Source: Pseudonocardia sp. T1-2H
GTDB taxonomy: Bacteria; Actinomycetota; Actinomycetes; Mycobacteriales; Pseudonocardiaceae
Length of the DNA stretch: 64,000 nucleotides
Reading direction: 5' to 3'
Assembly (NCBI RefSeq): GCF_038039215.1
Contig: NZ_JBBPCL010000001.1
Coordinates: 5,704,001 to 5,768,000, forward strand
Both the position numbers and the translations under genes were made by a program. Positions 62,788 to 64,000 of this stretch are shown in pieces. Under the pieces are notes generated by a model. It ran no database searches. It saw only the letters and a list, made by a program, of their open reading frames with translations, and was not told the origin of the DNA. Within the stretch, counting starts at the first letter, position 1, and every line of letters starts with the position of its first letter.

Positions 62788-64000
62788 GTGTCCCCACCCA
62801 CCGAACTCATGGTGCTCGCCGGGTTGCCCCCCGTCGGCGTCGAGCAGGTGATCGCGCGGATCCGCGCGGCGGACCCCGAGGTCGTCGTGCTGCACCACGA
62901 CCTGCGCGACGTCGCGTCCGGCACCGTCCACCGCCGGGTCCGCGGCCCCGGCACGGACACCTGGACCGACCTGCACCTCGCCCACGGCTGCGTCTCCTGC
63001 ACGCTCCGCGAGGACCTGCTGCCCCGGCTCCGGGCGCTGGCCGGGACGGTCCGCCGGGTGGTGCTGCACCTCGATCCGGTGCTCGAGCCCGAGCAGGTCT
63101 GCTGGGCGCTGCGGCACGTGCTCGTCGACGGGGTGGTGCTCACCGACCTCGTGGACCTGCGGGGCGTGCTCACGGTCGTCGATGCCGGGACCTGGCTCGA
63201 CGACGCGACGGGCGACGAGGCCGTCGAGGAGCGGGGGCTGGCGGAGCTGCCCGACGACGAGCGAACCCTCGCGCAGGTCGCCGTGGGCCAGGCCGAGTTC
63301 GCCGACGTGATCGTGCGGACCGGCACCGCCGAGGCCTGGGAGCTCGCCCGGCTCGACGCCGTCCTGGCCCGGCTCGCGCCCGCGGCCGGCCGGATCCCGC
63401 TCGCCGAGCTGGACGCGGGTGTCCTGGAGCTCGACGGCCTGCCCGCGGCCGCCCGTCGCGGCGTCCCGGACGACGTCCACGGGTCCCTGCTCCGCGGCAC
63501 GCCGCCGCTCACGCCGGACTGCGGGGTGCGGCTGCACGTCTTCTCCGCGCGCCGCCCGTTCCATCCCGAGCGGTTCCACGAGGCGATCGACCTGCTGCTC
63601 GACGGCGTGGTCCGGGCCCGCGGACGGATCTGGCTGGCCACCCGCCCCGGCGACGTCCTGTGGGTCGAGTCCGCCGGCGGCGGGCTGCGCGTCGGCCAGG
63701 TCGGCGAATGGCTCGCCGCGCAGGACGCGGACGCCTGGGAGCGCGTTCCCGAGGAGCGACGGGCGCTGGCCTCACTGGGCTGGCACCCGGACTTCGGCGA
63801 CCGCGCCCAGGACCTCGTCGTGCTCAGCCACGACGTCGACGCCGACGGGACCGACGCGCTCGACGCGGCCCTTCGCGGCGCCCTGCTCACCGACGACGAG
63901 CTGGCGGGCGGCCCGGCCGCCTGGCACCGGCTGCCGGACCCCTTCGGCTGGTGGCACACCGATCCCTGCGAGCCCACCCCCGGGGTCCCCGCCTCGACCG
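62788..64000 (+). CDS. COG0523/CobW-family protein with degenerate Walker A (partial)
   Basis: At least 404 residues, running off the window. GTG 62788 follows GAGGAG. VVVLHHDLRDVASGTVHRR and LAHGCVSCTLREDLLPRL match the zinc-starvation branch of COG0523, with CxxC at residues 68-71 in place of the usual CxCC. The C-terminal region RLHVFSARRPFHPERFHEAIDLLLDGVVRARGRIWLATRPGDVLWVESAGG is the CobW_C domain. The G1 P-loop is missing: residues 10-20 read LAGLPPVGVEQ without GK(S/T). It may be a homologue of Mrf, the mycobacterial factor that recruits the hibernation factor to zinc-free ribosomes. Confidence 0.85.
   Translation, partial: MSPPTELMVLAGLPPVGVEQVIARIRAADPEVVVLHHDLRDVASGTVHRRVRGPGTDTWTDLHLAHGCVSCTLREDLLPRLRALAGTVRRVVLHLDPVLEPEQVCWALRHVLVDGVVLTDLVDLRGVLTVVDAGTWLDDATGDEAVEERGLAELPDDERTLAQVAVGQAEFADVIVRTGTAEAWELARLDAVLARLAPAAGRIPLAELDAGVLELDGLPAAARRGVPDDVHGSLLRGTPPLTPDCGVRLHVFSARRPFHPERFHEAIDLLLDGVVRARGRIWLATRPGDVLWVESAGGGLRVGQVGEWLAAQDADAWERVPEERRALASLGWHPDFGDRAQDLVVLSHDVDADGTDALDAALRGALLTDDELAGGPAAWHRLPDPFGWWHTDPCEPTPGVPAST

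Overview
The window is chromosomal DNA of a high-GC actinobacterium. Strong third-position G/C bias, frequent GTG starts, an Mce/YrbE locus, an NDMA-type alcohol dehydrogenase, HadAB dehydratases and the tRNA-Thr/tRNA-Met/rpmG/hadAB then tRNA-Trp/secE/nusG/rplK/rplA order (as in Mycobacterium) point to the Pseudonocardiales, probably a Pseudonocardia-like organism. The genus is an inference. I see no IS element, prophage or CRISPR array.

Layout. (1) 1-2944, minus: split proton-translocating transhydrogenase (pntAB cut by the window edge, pntAA), map, adk. (2) 3074-14295, minus: secY and the fused spc/S10 ribosomal clusters from rplO back to rpsJ, mostly with 1- or 4-nt stop/start overlaps. 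(3) 14784-19090, minus: the str operon rpsL-rpsG-fusA-tuf behind a good sigma-A-type promoter at 19440-19469. (4) 19682-22021, plus: an esterase fused to a Baeyer-Villiger-type monooxygenase. (5) 22142-29609, minus: rpoB-rpoC. (6) 30370-33004, plus: a cyclase-family hydrolase and an acyl-CoA ligase. (7) 33127-34144, minus: rplJ-rplL. (8) 34412-46211, minus: a complete Mce importer operon (mkl-type ATPase, two YrbE permeases, MceA-F, two Mce-associated proteins). (9) 46540-49572, minus: MpaB-type oxygenase, R2lox and NDMA-dependent alcohol dehydrogenase. (10) 49664-55460: a divergent two-component pair, an SCP2 protein, two small proteins, a MocR regulator and an alpha-methylacyl-CoA racemase. 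(11) 55531-61575, minus except aspC: rplA, rplK, nusG, secE, tRNA-Trp, hadBA, rpmG, tRNA-Met, tRNA-Thr. (12) 61744-64000: zinc-free paralogues of S14, L28, S18 and L33, divergent from a COG0523-family protein, with a Zur-box-like palindrome between them.

How the parts fit. Most of the window is core translation, transcription and secretion. The accessory inserts share a lipid/sterol theme: Mce import, SCP2, CoA ligase, racemase, BVMO-esterase, R2lox/MpaB/ADH oxidation and HadAB. The terminal cluster is a zinc-starvation ribosome-remodelling module.

Most unusual signal. Eight apparent frame breaks fall in seven genes, including the normally essential rplL and rpoC. Five have the same form: an in-frame CTT followed by C, where skipping one base restores a full-length conserved protein (four read GAG-CTT-C, one GAC-CTT-C). 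The other three are one-base shortages in C or G runs. Sequence-specific assembly error is the simplest explanation, but recurrent +1 frameshifting at CUU-C should be tested. An rpoB GAG-CTT-CAG that is read normally argues against obligatory recoding.
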